64,000 nucleotides of DNA from JBMNMU01 sp050953505 (GTDB taxonomy: Bacteria; Bacillota; Clostridia; Peptostreptococcales; Anaerovoracaceae): the NCBI GenBank assembly GCA_050953505.1, contig JBMNMU010000001.1:2356001-2420000 (forward strand). Reading direction: 5' to 3'. Shown here piece after piece: positions 1 through 8,748 of this stretch (the stretch's first letter is position 1; every line of letters starts with the position of its first letter). A program made the translations under genes and the position numbers. The notes under the pieces were generated by a model that worked only from the letters and a program-made list of their open reading frames with translations, was not told where the DNA came from and made no database searches.

Positions 1-1066
1 GTGTATATTCAGCAAATCTTTCCTTGATAATGGTATATCCAGTAGACATTTCTACGCCATCCACCATATATTTTCCTTCTAGTGGAGAATCGATATCTTT
101 AGTATCAAAAGGAACCGCTTTATTACTTGTATTATCCCAAACAAGAGGTTTATTGGTTTCTTTATCTCTTGCGTAATCCCCGTCTGGGGTAATGAGATAC
201 CTACTGTTTGTACGATCTTTTAAGAATTGCCAATCCAGATTTTCGATTTCATAAAACATGACATGTGCCATGCCAAGGAGGAAAGCAAGGTCAGATCCAG
301 GCCTTATTGGAACCCATTCGCCTTTACTGGCCTCATGAGAGCATCTAGGGTCTACAACGATGAGCCTCATTCCTCGTTCCAAGGCTCTTGCAAGCTTTTT
401 AGCTCCACCAGTAGTAGCAAAGTTTACTCCCAAAGAACGTCCTAAAGTAATGTGATAATTACAATACTCTAAATCTGGCACGGACACAGGGAAATTTCCA
501 TGAACCAAACCTGTTCCATAGTGAACGGCACAAAGGGAACCATGAGAACCTACTTCGTTAGGGGTTTTGAATGCTTTAACAAAGGGAGGCCTAATCAAGG
601 TATCCTTAGAACCCCAGCCCTCATTTACGACGATACTGCGGGGATCGTATTCGAATGCCTCTTTTAATTTCTGTGCAGTGATATCCAGTGCTTCATCCCA
701 GGTGATTTCCTTCCATTTGGGATCCACATCCAGGCCCTTTTCAGGATTTGTTCTCATTAACGGAGTTTTTACCCGATAAGGGTTGTAGAGTCCCATAACA
801 GCAGCATTGCCTCTAGGACAGAGTGAACCGTAGTTAGGAGGAATATTGTTTCCCTCGACTTTAACCACTACGCCGTCTTCCATATGTACGAGAGTAGAAC
901 AGTCTCCCTGCATACAGTGTCGGCAGATCCCATAAAAGGTCTTTTTTTCGCCCATAGTAGAAGGATCCGCTGCCTCCCATTTATAGGGAGAAGTCAGAAC
1001 ATCCTCGGCGAAGTCTTTTTCCATCAATAGATCCGCATAACTGTTGATCATATTGGACATTTGCAT
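1..1066 (-). CDS. Molybdopterin-dependent oxidoreductase, catalytic subunit (C-terminus outside window)
   Basis: DMSO-reductase superfamily enzyme carrying an [Fe-S] cluster and a molybdopterin cofactor; the window edge cuts it after about 355 residues, so the C-terminal cofactor-binding domain is not visible. Cys48, Cys51, Cys56 and Cys83 (in CPRG) form the N-terminal cluster motif, and the usual ITWDEALD segment follows near residue 121. In GSHGSLC the last residue, Cys179, sits where family members provide a Cys ligand to molybdenum. No twin-arginine signal is visible, which suggests a cytoplasmic enzyme. AAGGAG lies 5 bases before the chosen ATG; the ATG at 1060 is possible too. The substrate cannot be inferred. 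The lysR gene lies just upstream on the same strand but a terminator separates them. Confidence 0.88.
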   Translation of the reverse strand, partial: MQMSNMINSYADLLMEKDFAEDVLTSPYKWEAADPSTMGEKKTFYGICRHCMQGDCSTLVHMEDGVVVKVEGNNIPPNYGSLCPRGNAAVMGLYNPYRVKTPLMRTNPEKGLDVDPKWKEITWDEALDITAQKLKEAFEYDPRSIVVNEGWGSKDTLIRPPFVKAFKTPNEVGSHGSLCAVHYGTGLVHGNFPVSVPDLEYCNYHITLGRSLGVNFATTGGAKKLARALERGMRLIVVDPRCSHEASKGEWVPIRPGSDLAFLLGMAHVMFYEIENLDWQFLKDRTNSRYLITPDGDYARDKETNKPLVWDNTSNKAVPFDTKDIDSPLEGKYMVDGVEMSTGYTIIKERFAEYT

Positions 1067-1130
1067 TCACGCTCCTTTTTGAGTCAGAGGAAATGGTCCC
1101 TATGACCCCCTCTATTAATAAAGAATGACG

Positions 1131-1177
1131 AAAACAAAAAACACGTGGAAAGAATATGCAATACTCTTCTACGTGTA
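1131..1177 (-). terminator. Rho-independent terminator after lysR-type gene
   Basis: Imperfect hairpin with arms ACACGTAGAAGAGTAT and ATATTCTTTCCACGTGT (minus strand), followed by GTTTTTTGTTTT. It lies between the LysR stop and the molybdoenzyme start, so the latter probably has its own promoter in the remaining 60 bases. Confidence 0.75.
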
Positions 1178-1243
1178 TTATATTTGTAACGATATAGAAA
1201 CTCCAATTAAAGTATTTTAGGGGATATAACGAAATTTTATAGT

Positions 1244-2146
1244 TCAGCAGAATTCTGAGGTTTTGCTCCTCTGTAAGTAATGGATAATAGGTTGCATTTT
1301 TGGATCTTCAGGGCTATCCTTCAAGTAAACTAAATAAATGGGGTATGATTCGGAAAAGCCTTCTACGTGAATCTCTTTTAATGCACCAGATAACAGCTCT
1401 TTTTTTACTGAGCAGTAGGGTAAAAATGAATATCCTAAACCCCTATGGAGGGCTGTTTTTACAATTTCAATGGCGTGTAAGGACATGACAATGTTATAGT
1501 CCTTCAGATAATGTCCATATTTTAAAAGGGTGCTTTCTAAAGGAGCTCTTTCTATCAATTTATCATAGTTATAAATCATATCATAATTTTTTAAGTCTTC
1601 CAGGCTGATTCTATGGGGAATATCATAGTCTGAGTTTACAACTACGGCAAGGGGGTCTTCTCCCACAGGATAATGCACTAGGTCCGGGTGAGATCTCATT
1701 TCCTGTACATAGCCTAAATCACTGATACCATTCAAAATATTGCTTTCTACGGTTTCCGTGGTGCTAAAGGTCATATCGAAATAATATTTTTCAAAGTTTG
1801 GATTGGATTGAAGGTTGTAAATCAAACAGGGAAGGCTCCAAGTAGACAGGGTAAGGTTGGAATCTATACGGACAATGGATCTGTTTTGCTGCAGGCGATT
1901 TACTTCTATAAAGGATTGATTATAGAGGCGCATAATATTTCTGGCATAGGTTAAAAGAACCTCGCCTTCTGGAGTAAGATCCACACCTTTTCGCGAACGG
2001 TTGAAAAGCTTATGCCCATAAGCCTTTTCCAAGCGCTTCATTTGGTTGCTGAGAGCAGGCTGAGTAATAAAAAGTTGTTCGGCTACGTGAGAGATACTTT
2101 TTTCATCGGCAACTTTGATAAAATATTCCAATAGCTTGATGTCCAT
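1244..2146 (-). CDS. LysR family transcriptional regulator
   Basis: A 300-residue protein with the normal LysR length and layout. Residues 1-60 are the winged HTH (MDIKLLEYFIKVADEKS start, then the helix containing TQPALSNQMKRLE), and the remainder is a periplasmic-binding-like effector domain. It would bind DNA as a tetramer and respond to a small molecule. It is encoded immediately upstream of, and in the same direction as, the molybdopterin oxidoreductase, which is the most obvious target, although LysR regulators more often face their targets divergently. The effector is unknown. Short spacing and an intervening terminator argue against simple co-transcription. Confidence 0.92.
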   Translation of the reverse strand: MDIKLLEYFIKVADEKSISHVAEQLFITQPALSNQMKRLEKAYGHKLFNRSRKGVDLTPEGEVLLTYARNIMRLYNQSFIEVNRLQQNRSIVRIDSNLTLSTWSLPCLIYNLQSNPNFEKYYFDMTFSTTETVESNILNGISDLGYVQEMRSHPDLVHYPVGEDPLAVVVNSDYDIPHRISLEDLKNYDMIYNYDKLIERAPLESTLLKYGHYLKDYNIVMSLHAIEIVKTALHRGLGYSFLPYCSVKKELLSGALKEIHVEGFSESYPIYLVYLKDSPEDPKMQPIIHYLQRSKTSEFC

Positions 2147-2304
2147 AAATAGATAGCCTCCTCGTTAAATTATAGAATCTTAGGTGGGTTTAATTACTAC
2201 TATTATACAATTTTATGACCCATAACACAATTGCTAATGTATTAGCCTCTTACATAACAATTCTTTATAATACTCTTTAAAAAGGAAGCAATATATAAAT
2301 CTAT

Positions 2305-2337
2305 TAAAAGGAAAAGCGCCATCATTTGATGGCGCCT
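2305..2337 (-). terminator. Rho-independent terminator after Cache-like lipoprotein
   Basis: The perfect inverted repeat GCGCCATCAAATGATGGCGC on the minus strand is followed by TTTTCCTTTT. It ends the transcript of the lipoprotein gene at 2375-3040. Confidence 0.8.
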
Positions 2338-2374
2338 GAAAGGAAAAATATAAGAATTTGAATTGGAATACTAA

Positions 2375-3040
2375 TTAATACTCAACGGCCATTCCGTTCC
2401 ACTGATCGGAATCACGGTTCCATTCTGGATAATCCAATATTTCTGGAGCTGGATAGTCCACTCCTAAAATACCTACCACATTGTTTTCGCTATCATAAAC
2501 TGGAGCGAAAGCTGACCAAACAGGATCATCTACATCGTTATCCCAGGCAGATAATGCAGCGGCGGGCTCTCCATTTTGAGCAAGGATAAATTGCCCCTCT
2601 ATTTCGTATTGGTACATCCAGTCATCCTCATCCTCAGAGCCGTCTACGGTGATCTCAAAGTAATCGTCTGAAGGATCCATATCTGTCAATATGTAAATAT
2701 AGTATGCACCGCTTTCAACACGGAACTCATCTAAAACACTCTTTAGCTCAGCGTAATCGGCATGATCCTTGTCTTCACCGGTTTCTAAAAATGCGGCATA
2801 GTTGTCTGCCCATTCACCATTAAGCTTTAAGGCATAATCTGCAGCGATCCCCGTGACCTTATCCATAACAGCCTGCACATCAGCCGGGATTTCTGCCTGG
2901 TCATTTCCTTGAGGATCTTCAACCTCGCCACCATTTCCTTGGGGATCCTCTGCGCCCCCACCATTACCACACGCGGCAAAGGCTATCATAGTTAGAACGA
3001 GAAAAAGACATAAAAATATCCATTTCTGTTTTCTTTTCAT
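2375..3040 (-). CDS. Exported lipoprotein with Cache-like sensor domain
   Basis: A 221-residue protein with a signal peptide and a lipobox (FAAC, Cys24), so it should be anchored on the outer face of the membrane. A short acidic linker follows in which EDPQGN occurs twice (about residues 31-46). The rest resembles a single Cache/PAS-like extracellular fold, including SGAYYIYILTD in the middle and WSAFAPVYDSENNVVGILGVD towards the end, a pattern common in ligand-binding domains of chemoreceptors and sensor kinases. No kinase, HAMP or other output domain is present, so it is either a free-standing binding protein or a partner of a receptor encoded elsewhere. It is monocistronic with its own terminator. 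The ligand is unknown. Confidence 0.75.
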   Translation of the reverse strand: MKRKQKWIFLCLFLVLTMIAFAACGNGGGAEDPQGNGGEVEDPQGNDQAEIPADVQAVMDKVTGIAADYALKLNGEWADNYAAFLETGEDKDHADYAELKSVLDEFRVESGAYYIYILTDMDPSDDYFEITVDGSEDEDDWMYQYEIEGQFILAQNGEPAAALSAWDNDVDDPVWSAFAPVYDSENNVVGILGVDYPAPEILDYPEWNRDSDQWNGMAVEY

Positions 3041-3516
3041 CTGAACACCTCCGTAATAGTCAGAATATACAGAACAAACTGATTAAACCTATTTTACTAT
3101 GATACTGGCAAAGAGGCAACAAAAGAACGGATATTTACTTGCTGATTATAGTGGACTTAGTTGCTTTGTTTTAGGGCCTTCACGGAACCTAAGGATTGCT
3201 TTATAAATCTCCATCACAACCATGATGGGTATGGCCAGATAATGAAAAAACGCCAAAGGTGTAGATGGAAAGTTGACAAGAGTGCTATGGGAACTTCAAA
3301 AGGATGATTACCTATGTTATGATGTACAATTAAAGGATAAGCCTAGTTTTGACTAAACGCAGATTGGCAGGGCAAAAGGAGTTGACTCAAGACCAATTCA
3401 CACTGTAGAAAGGCTAGAACGGTTCTGATATGCAGGAGATGACAGGAATATTATCATGAGATATATTTTAGGTATGGAAGTAGAACTTTCTGATGTTTAA
3501 GTGAGGGAGGTAGGAA
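3041..3516. other. Intergenic region with decayed coding remnants
   Basis: 476 bases between the lipoprotein and the acetyltransferase. A fragment of a membrane protein is recognisable on the minus strand (3146-3295, listed separately). On the plus strand the rest shows only short interrupted reading frames. No intact gene or clear RNA was found. Confidence 0.4.
3146..3295 (-). pseudogene. C-terminal fragment of a membrane protein (remnant)
   Basis: About 49 codons with no start codon and a stop at 3146. They read as a hydrophobic segment (AFFHYLAIPIMVVMEIYKAI) followed by a basic tail RFREGPKTKQLSPL, as expected for the last membrane helix and cytoplasmic end of a membrane protein. The upstream part is absent. 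The parent family is not recognised; a membrane subunit of a redox enzyme is possible given the molybdoenzyme nearby, but this is a guess. Confidence 0.35.
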
Positions 3517-3792
3517 ATGTTAGAAATTAAAAAGGGAAGTAAAAGCTTTTATGTAGGGGATTCAGACGAAAACCCCTTAGCGGAAATGGTGTTTTCAATA
3601 ACAGACGAAAAGACTATTACAATCGAAAGTACTATGGTATCCGAAGAATTAGGCGGTCAGGGTGTTGGAAAACTGTTATTAAAGGAATTAACTGATTGGG
3701 TAAGGCAAGAGAATAAAAAAATAATCCCCACTTGTCCTTATGCAAAGGCTCAAATGGAAAAGAACGAAGAATATCACGATCTAATGCTTTAA
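3517..3792 (+). CDS. Small GNAT-like N-acetyltransferase (YjdJ/NATD1-type)
   Basis: A 91-residue protein of the short GCN5-related acetyltransferase type, in which only the core acetyl-CoA-binding half of the fold is present. The cofactor loop is visible as STMVSEELGGQGVGKLLLKE (residues 38-57), and the CPYAK motif near residue 73 is typical of this compact subfamily. GGGAGGT precedes the ATG at good distance. Substrates of these proteins are mostly unknown. It is monocistronic and convergent with the phosphatase gene, sharing a hairpin in the 40-base gap between them. Confidence 0.85.
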   Translation: MLEIKKGSKSFYVGDSDENPLAEMVFSITDEKTITIESTMVSEELGGQGVGKLLLKELTDWVRQENKKIIPTCPYAKAQMEKNEEYHDLML

Positions 3793-3798
3793 AAGGCA

Positions 3799-3824
3799 GG
3801 GGCCACTGTTATACAGCGGGCCCC
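3799..3824. terminator. Bidirectional terminator-like hairpin between convergent genes
   Basis: The inverted repeat GGGGCCACTG...CAGCGGGCCCC lies between the acetyltransferase stop and the phosphatase stop. U-tracts are weak on both sides. Its inner part closely matches the hairpin at 11553-11577. Confidence 0.5.
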
Positions 3825-3832
3825 TTATCAAA

Positions 3833-4975
3833 CTAATATTTAACTTCAACAACTAACTTGCCTAGCTCTCTAAGCTTCTTTGATATGAGCTCGATGGTGG
3901 ATAATCTTGGACGTACCCCCATCTGCTTAAAAAAGATGGAGGTATGGGCATCGTTAATAGAGGTTCCAATGAAAAAGGTAATCACGTCCGCATTTAGCAT
4001 CATGGTGCAAAACCGTTCTACAGAGGAGTTCATATCGAAGTTAACAGTGTCTTCATCTAGTAAATTGTATACCTGATTTAACATGATGGCGCCTTCCGTC
4101 ACTAGGTCAATGCCTTCTATCTCATATTCAGGTGGTGCTCCAAATGCTTTACCTTGATTAATGAGCTTGGCTTCTCTATTCAACTCCCTAGATACAATTT
4201 CTGCTGTTGTTGAGCCTGCAACCACGTGTATTCCCGGCGAATCCATGAAATCCTCCACCATTTCCCTGTCCTTTGACCGCATGGCGGGGGCTCCTGTCAA
4301 AATCGCCAGCTGGGAGGCCTCCCTGCACTGAAGAACGGCAACAGTGGAATCGTCTTCATAGCGTCCACCGCTCATACGCACTGACATATCCAGAATTTCC
4401 TCTGGAAGCAGATGTATACTCGTCTTATGGCTAGATCTACGATTGATGAAGTCTACCAGTCCTCTGGTCCCGATTCCAAAGGGGGATCCTCGCCCCAAAC
4501 CCGACTGAGTAATCCCGTCGGACACAATGACCAGGTGATCACCCAGCTCCAGCTTACCTGTGGTCTCTCCGATTGCCTCATACTCTGCCGCATGTATGGT
4601 GGGTCTAAGAGCGATGGCAAGCCCATCTCGGATCATGACTGGATGGGGAGCCTCATAGGTATAGGCAATGAAAAGCCCGTCATTGAGTATCTTAACAGCC
4701 GTAAAGGCAGCGAAGGGAATTTTCTCCTCACGTGCTCGATGCATAGAATCTGCAACCATTTCACTCATTCTGCGCATGGACATACCGGAACGATGTAGCT
4801 CCATCATACGATTGGCACAGGTTATTGCAGCTATATTGGCATAGATGCCGGAACCAATGCCGTCGCAGAGCACAAAGAAAGTACTTTCAGTGGTTCTATC
4901 GCAGATATAGGCGTCTCCACACACAATATGGTTGTGTTTATTTTTTTGCTTTACGATATCTTCAATAAATTTCAA
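3833..4975 (-). CDS. SpoIIE/PP2C-type serine phosphatase linked to sensory hydrogenase
   Basis: A 380-residue protein. The first 220 residues carry SpoIIE/PP2C phosphatase signatures: CGDAY (Asp21), LCDGIGSG (Asp38), IVSDGITQ near 157 and YEDDSTVAV near 212, which together would hold the two-metal centre. The C-terminal 160 residues form an additional domain of unknown function. It is the last gene of the hydrogenase operon, 23 bases after the PAS-containing hydrogenase homologue. In the published classification of [FeFe] hydrogenases, group C3 proteins are encoded beside such phosphatases and are thought to be sensors. The inferred role is output of that sensor by dephosphorylating an unknown Ser/Thr phosphoprotein. 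A sporulation role like that of SpoIIE is less likely because the membrane domain is missing. Confidence 0.85.
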   Translation of the reverse strand: MKFIEDIVKQKNKHNHIVCGDAYICDRTTESTFFVLCDGIGSGIYANIAAITCANRMMELHRSGMSMRRMSEMVADSMHRAREEKIPFAAFTAVKILNDGLFIAYTYEAPHPVMIRDGLAIALRPTIHAAEYEAIGETTGKLELGDHLVIVSDGITQSGLGRGSPFGIGTRGLVDFINRRSSHKTSIHLLPEEILDMSVRMSGGRYEDDSTVAVLQCREASQLAILTGAPAMRSKDREMVEDFMDSPGIHVVAGSTTAEIVSRELNREAKLINQGKAFGAPPEYEIEGIDLVTEGAIMLNQVYNLLDEDTVNFDMNSSVERFCTMMLNADVITFFIGTSINDAHTSIFFKQMGVRPRLSTIELISKKLRELGKLVVEVKY

Positions 4976-4998
4976 AACTTATACCCCTTGCACAAGAC

Positions 4999-6729
4999 TT
5001 AATCACTTTTTTCATATAGGCTTGTAATTCGTTTAAGTAATTCTTCGCTCTCCGAGGTGCTCTCTCCTAAATAGTGGGCCATTTCTTGAGAAAAGCTGAT
5101 TTGATGGTACAACAAGTCCCGCACATGTTGGAGAGTCTGATTCTTAATGAAGTCAAGTTGTCCTTCATCAAATTTTAGCCTGGAGATATCTTTGTAAATG
5201 CCTACATATTGCTTTTCCTCTTTGAGAGGATAAACTATTTCATGATACTTGATGCCGCGTTTTGTTCGTATGGAGTCACGGACCTCAATGTTTCCCGACG
5301 CAAGCTTCTCGAAGCTGTCTGCATCCAGTAGATGGGATATGTGTCGTCCTAACAAGCTATTGCTACAGCCGAAAAGCTTTTGGAAAGCCGGATTCATATG
5401 AATGATGTGAAGATAATCGTCTAGAATAACTATTCCGTTGGGACTGGTTTGGATGACAATGTCCATCCGTTGCTGTGCTAAGCGCCGCATATAGGGCATG
5501 CACATGTCAGGTTCAGCCATTCCTCTGGCCACTGCAATTGCGTTATCTCTACAGGACTTGTAACCACAGGCTCCACAGTTTAGCCGGAGCAGGGGGTCGC
5601 TTTTACCCGTCGCCTCCAATATCTCCCTGATTCTATCTTCACTAATCTCTTCTGAGTTAACTGAATTAGAATCATCGGCGAACATGGTACTGCAGTCGAC
5701 TTGGGTGATTTCATCTGACCTAATAGATGTTTGAGCTTTGTTAGAATAGGTCAGTAAATGCTGCTTTCGCAGAAAGATGTTTTCTTCACCTGGGAAACAA
5801 GGCCCGTTTATACAGCCTCCTGCACAGAAAAGGGGTTCAACAATATGGAAGTCCCATTTCTCCAGGGGCATATTGAAGAGTTCCATGACTTTTTCCGCAC
5901 CACTAATACACAGCACATTGGAATCTGTAGCCTCGCGCTTGATATTCGCGGCCTTGAGCATACCCCCCTCCACGGGGAGAAGTCTAGAAAGCTTCAGATC
6001 GCCCTGACTCTCAAAATTACTCTCAGGGCAGGTTGAAAGGTCGATTCCTTCTTCCTCCATCCATTGAAGTAGTTCCGAAAATGTCAAGACACCATCTATG
6101 ATTCCAGCGAATTCCGGGCGTAACGCTTCTTTTTGTTTCGCTGCACAAGGGCCGATAAACACCACTGCCCAATCGTCTCCTAGCCGGTTCTTAAGCTGCT
6201 TTGCGTGGCAGATCATAGGGGACACCGTGGGCATTAATCGATCCAAAAATTCTCTCCTGTATTTTTCTATGTAGTTTACCACTGCGGGGCATGCTGTACA
6301 GATATTACCCTTATCCTTTGCATCAACTGCCTTCTCAGCTATTAATTGCGCTCCTTCGGCAGTCTCGGAAACATAGCGGAATCCAAGCAATCTTAAAGCA
6401 GAAGGAAGGCGTAGGCTACGCCATCCGCTGAACAAAGCAGGAAAAGAAGGGGCTACGCTGGCCGCCACCTTCCTTCCTGAGTTTATAAGATTTTTAATAT
6501 CATCGATGCTTGGACGGACTACTTTTGCACCTTGGGGACATTCTTTCACACAGGTCCCACATTTGATGCAAAACTCATCTTCAACATATGCCTGGCCGTC
6601 AATAACTCGTATTGCTTTTACGGGACATACTCTGACACATCGATAACAGTCTTGACAGTTGGCTGTCAGCGTATAGACAATGTTATCCTGTGCATTTACC
6701 TTGTTTTCTTTATAGATATCAGCTTGCAT
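4999..6729 (-). CDS. Sensory [FeFe]-hydrogenase homologue with PAS domain (HydS-like, group C)
   Basis: A 576-residue multidomain protein. Residues 25-64 are a 2x[4Fe-4S] ferredoxin (Cys25/28/31/35 and 54/57/60/64). Residues 85-315 are an H-cluster domain in which all four cluster cysteines are kept (Cys147, Cys195, Cys302, Cys306). The proton-relay cysteine of catalytic enzymes is replaced by Ala146 (CTACPA instead of TSCCPA), and the third motif is degenerate (FCAGGCINGPCF). Residues 380-411 hold a further [4Fe-4S] motif (Cys385/388/393/410), followed by a PAS domain (about 425-520) and a helical tail. These changes and the phosphatase gene next door fit a hydrogen or redox sensor rather than a bulk catalyst. 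It lies 14 bases after hydA in the same operon. Confidence 0.88.
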   Translation of the reverse strand: MQADIYKENKVNAQDNIVYTLTANCQDCYRCVRVCPVKAIRVIDGQAYVEDEFCIKCGTCVKECPQGAKVVRPSIDDIKNLINSGRKVAASVAPSFPALFSGWRSLRLPSALRLLGFRYVSETAEGAQLIAEKAVDAKDKGNICTACPAVVNYIEKYRREFLDRLMPTVSPMICHAKQLKNRLGDDWAVVFIGPCAAKQKEALRPEFAGIIDGVLTFSELLQWMEEEGIDLSTCPESNFESQGDLKLSRLLPVEGGMLKAANIKREATDSNVLCISGAEKVMELFNMPLEKWDFHIVEPLFCAGGCINGPCFPGEENIFLRKQHLLTYSNKAQTSIRSDEITQVDCSTMFADDSNSVNSEEISEDRIREILEATGKSDPLLRLNCGACGYKSCRDNAIAVARGMAEPDMCMPYMRRLAQQRMDIVIQTSPNGIVILDDYLHIIHMNPAFQKLFGCSNSLLGRHISHLLDADSFEKLASGNIEVRDSIRTKRGIKYHEIVYPLKEEKQYVGIYKDISRLKFDEGQLDFIKNQTLQHVRDLLYHQISFSQEMAHYLGESTSESEELLKRITSLYEKSD

Positions 6730-6743
6730 GGATAACGCCTCCC

Positions 6744-8744
6744 TCAGCGAATAGATTTTTGAATCTCCTCCACTGCTAGCTCAAAGGTACACTGTTCAAT
6801 GGCTTTTCCGTTTACTACGAGTACAGGGCCTTTCTTACAGCGTTCTGTGCAGAAGGATGCAGTGAATTCCGTGTCAGCTTCCATATCGTTTTCTCTAATA
6901 TATTCCATAAGTCGAGTGTAAAGTTCCTGGGCGCCTCTAAGGAAACAACTAGTTCCGAAGCAGATGTTTAGCTTGAGGTCCTTTTCCCCTGCACTTTCAG
7001 AAAGGGACACTTCCCCTGACTGAATTCTCTTACGATTTTTGTATTCGGTATGTAGCAGGTGATGGGCTTTTTTCGGTGTGAGTCCATCTTTATAAAGCTC
7101 CCTGACATATGGATTCTCGTGGGCACTGTGGAACTGAAGCATCTTGTCGTTATCGAAGAGCTCACGGGATCGGCTTTCCACAGCCATCTTTTCATCTGTG
7201 ACAGGCTGACCGCCTCCGTTGACACAACCGCCACAACAAGCCATTACTTCGATGAGATCGTAGTACTCTTCACCTTTTCTGATCTTATCAATGAGGTTTC
7301 TAGCACTTCCCAGTCCGCTGACTACTGCCAGCTTCAAATTCACGTCACCCATGCTAACGTTCAAGGTCTTCACGCCACCTGAGCTGATTTCAACAAAACC
7401 AGTCTGCATACCCTTTCCATTGGAAAGCTTCTCTGAAGCATATCGAAGCACCGCTTCGCTTACTCCGCCGGAGCTTCCGAAAATCACCCCAGCGCCAGTT
7501 TTGAACCCATATGGCATATCGAAGGATCCTGGTTCCAGCTGGCTAAAGGTAAGCCCGCGCTCACGAATCATCAGGGACAGCTCTTGGGTTGTTAGAACAT
7601 AATCCACATCCTTGTTGCCATCGACGCTAAATTCAGGGCGATTGGCCTCAAACTTCTTTGCGGTACAAGGCATAATGGAAACGACAACCATCTTCTCTCG
7701 AGGAAGATTAAGCTCTTTTGCCAGGTTATCCTTCATGAGAGACCCAAACATTTGCTGTGGAGAGCGGCAGGAGGAGAGATTGGGAAGCATATCGGGATAG
7801 TACTGCTCTGCAAATTTTACCCAGGCTGGACAGCAAGAAGTAAACTGAGGCAGATTTTCTCCTTTAGTTGCTCTTTCCAAGAATTCGTTGCCTTCTTCAA
7901 TTACGGTAAGGTCTGCAGCAAAAGCAGTGTCGAATACCTGGTCGAAACCCATTCTTCTCAGTGCAGTAACGATTTGCCCCGTAGTTGTTGTTCCAGGCTT
8001 ATACCCAAAGTACTCACCAAGAGCGACTCTGACTGCAGGTGCAATCTGTGCGACTACATATTTATCTTCATCATGTAAGGCATCCCAGACCTCGTTGATT
8101 TGATATTTAGGAATTAATGCACCTACAGGACAAACCTTAACGCATTGACCGCAATTGACGCACTCAACCTCTCCTAAACCCTTATTGAAACAAGCCACGA
8201 CTTCAGCATCTGCACCTCTATTAGCAAAATCAAGCACACCTACTGATTGTATCTCATCACACACGCGCACACAGTCGCCGCATAATACACATTTGCCAGG
8301 ATCTCTGATGATAGCATCTGATGAAAGATCCCTAATCTTATCTTCGTTTACCTGTTTGAAGCGAACCTTGTCAATGCCCATCTGACGAGCGATTTTTTGC
8401 AGCTTACAGTCTCCACTTTTGGGGCATGTGGTACAATTCTGATCGTGGTTTGCCAGCATGAGTTCAACGATCATCTTACGCATATCTCTCAGCTGCTTGG
8501 TGTTGGTATTGACCACCATTCCGTCTTTAGGAGGTGTAGAGCATCCAGCAACGACGCCCATGCCTTCCACATCCACCATGCACATTCGGCACGCACCATA
8601 AACGCTCATATCAGAGTGGTAGCAAAATGTGGGTAAATCAATCTTTGCCTTGCGTACCAGTTCCAGAAGGTTTCTTTCTCCATCTATAGGCACTGTCAAC
8701 TTATCGATTGTCACTGTCTGTTTCTTAAACATGGAACTTAACAC
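6744..8744 (-). CDS. hydA: [FeFe]-hydrogenase catalytic subunit HydA (trimeric type)
   Basis: A 666-residue catalytic subunit for reversible hydrogen production. Domains in order: plant-type [2Fe-2S] (Cys41/52/55/68), a His-Cys [4Fe-4S] motif (His100, Cys104/107/113), a 2x[4Fe-4S] ferredoxin (Cys152-162 and 195-205), and an H-cluster domain with intact motifs TSCCPAW (302-308), MPCTAKK (Cys360) and EVMACCGGCVNGGGQP (Cys503, Cys507). A C-terminal thioredoxin-like [2Fe-2S] domain follows (Cys595/600/632/636). With HydB and HydC it should form the soluble NAD-linked, probably ferredoxin-dependent electron-bifurcating complex known from anaerobes; bifurcation is inferred from family membership. 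The gap to hydB is 4 bases. Confidence 0.96.
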   Translation of the reverse strand: MLSSMFKKQTVTIDKLTVPIDGERNLLELVRKAKIDLPTFCYHSDMSVYGACRMCMVDVEGMGVVAGCSTPPKDGMVVNTNTKQLRDMRKMIVELMLANHDQNCTTCPKSGDCKLQKIARQMGIDKVRFKQVNEDKIRDLSSDAIIRDPGKCVLCGDCVRVCDEIQSVGVLDFANRGADAEVVACFNKGLGEVECVNCGQCVKVCPVGALIPKYQINEVWDALHDEDKYVVAQIAPAVRVALGEYFGYKPGTTTTGQIVTALRRMGFDQVFDTAFAADLTVIEEGNEFLERATKGENLPQFTSCCPAWVKFAEQYYPDMLPNLSSCRSPQQMFGSLMKDNLAKELNLPREKMVVVSIMPCTAKKFEANRPEFSVDGNKDVDYVLTTQELSLMIRERGLTFSQLEPGSFDMPYGFKTGAGVIFGSSGGVSEAVLRYASEKLSNGKGMQTGFVEISSGGVKTLNVSMGDVNLKLAVVSGLGSARNLIDKIRKGEEYYDLIEVMACCGGCVNGGGQPVTDEKMAVESRSRELFDNDKMLQFHSAHENPYVRELYKDGLTPKKAHHLLHTEYKNRKRIQSGEVSLSESAGEKDLKLNICFGTSCFLRGAQELYTRLMEYIRENDMEADTEFTASFCTERCKKGPVLVVNGKAIEQCTFELAVEEIQKSIR

Positions 8745-8748
8745 CTCA

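Noticed and set aside
1..1066. Pyrogallol-phloroglucinol transhydroxylase assignment for the molybdoenzyme, linked to the decarboxylase at 37.7 kb
   Set aside because: This protein has an N-terminal Fe-S motif that the transhydroxylase large subunit, as I recall it, lacks, and the two loci are 36 kb apart. Substrate left open.
4412..4798. 128-codon plus-strand frame opposite the phosphatase gene
   Set aside because: The minus-strand frame has full PP2C motifs and operon context; the opposite frame has no recognisable features.
4999..6729. Second catalytic hydrogenase
   Set aside because: The proton-relay Cys is replaced by Ala, the third H-cluster motif is degenerate, and PAS and phosphatase context point to sensing.
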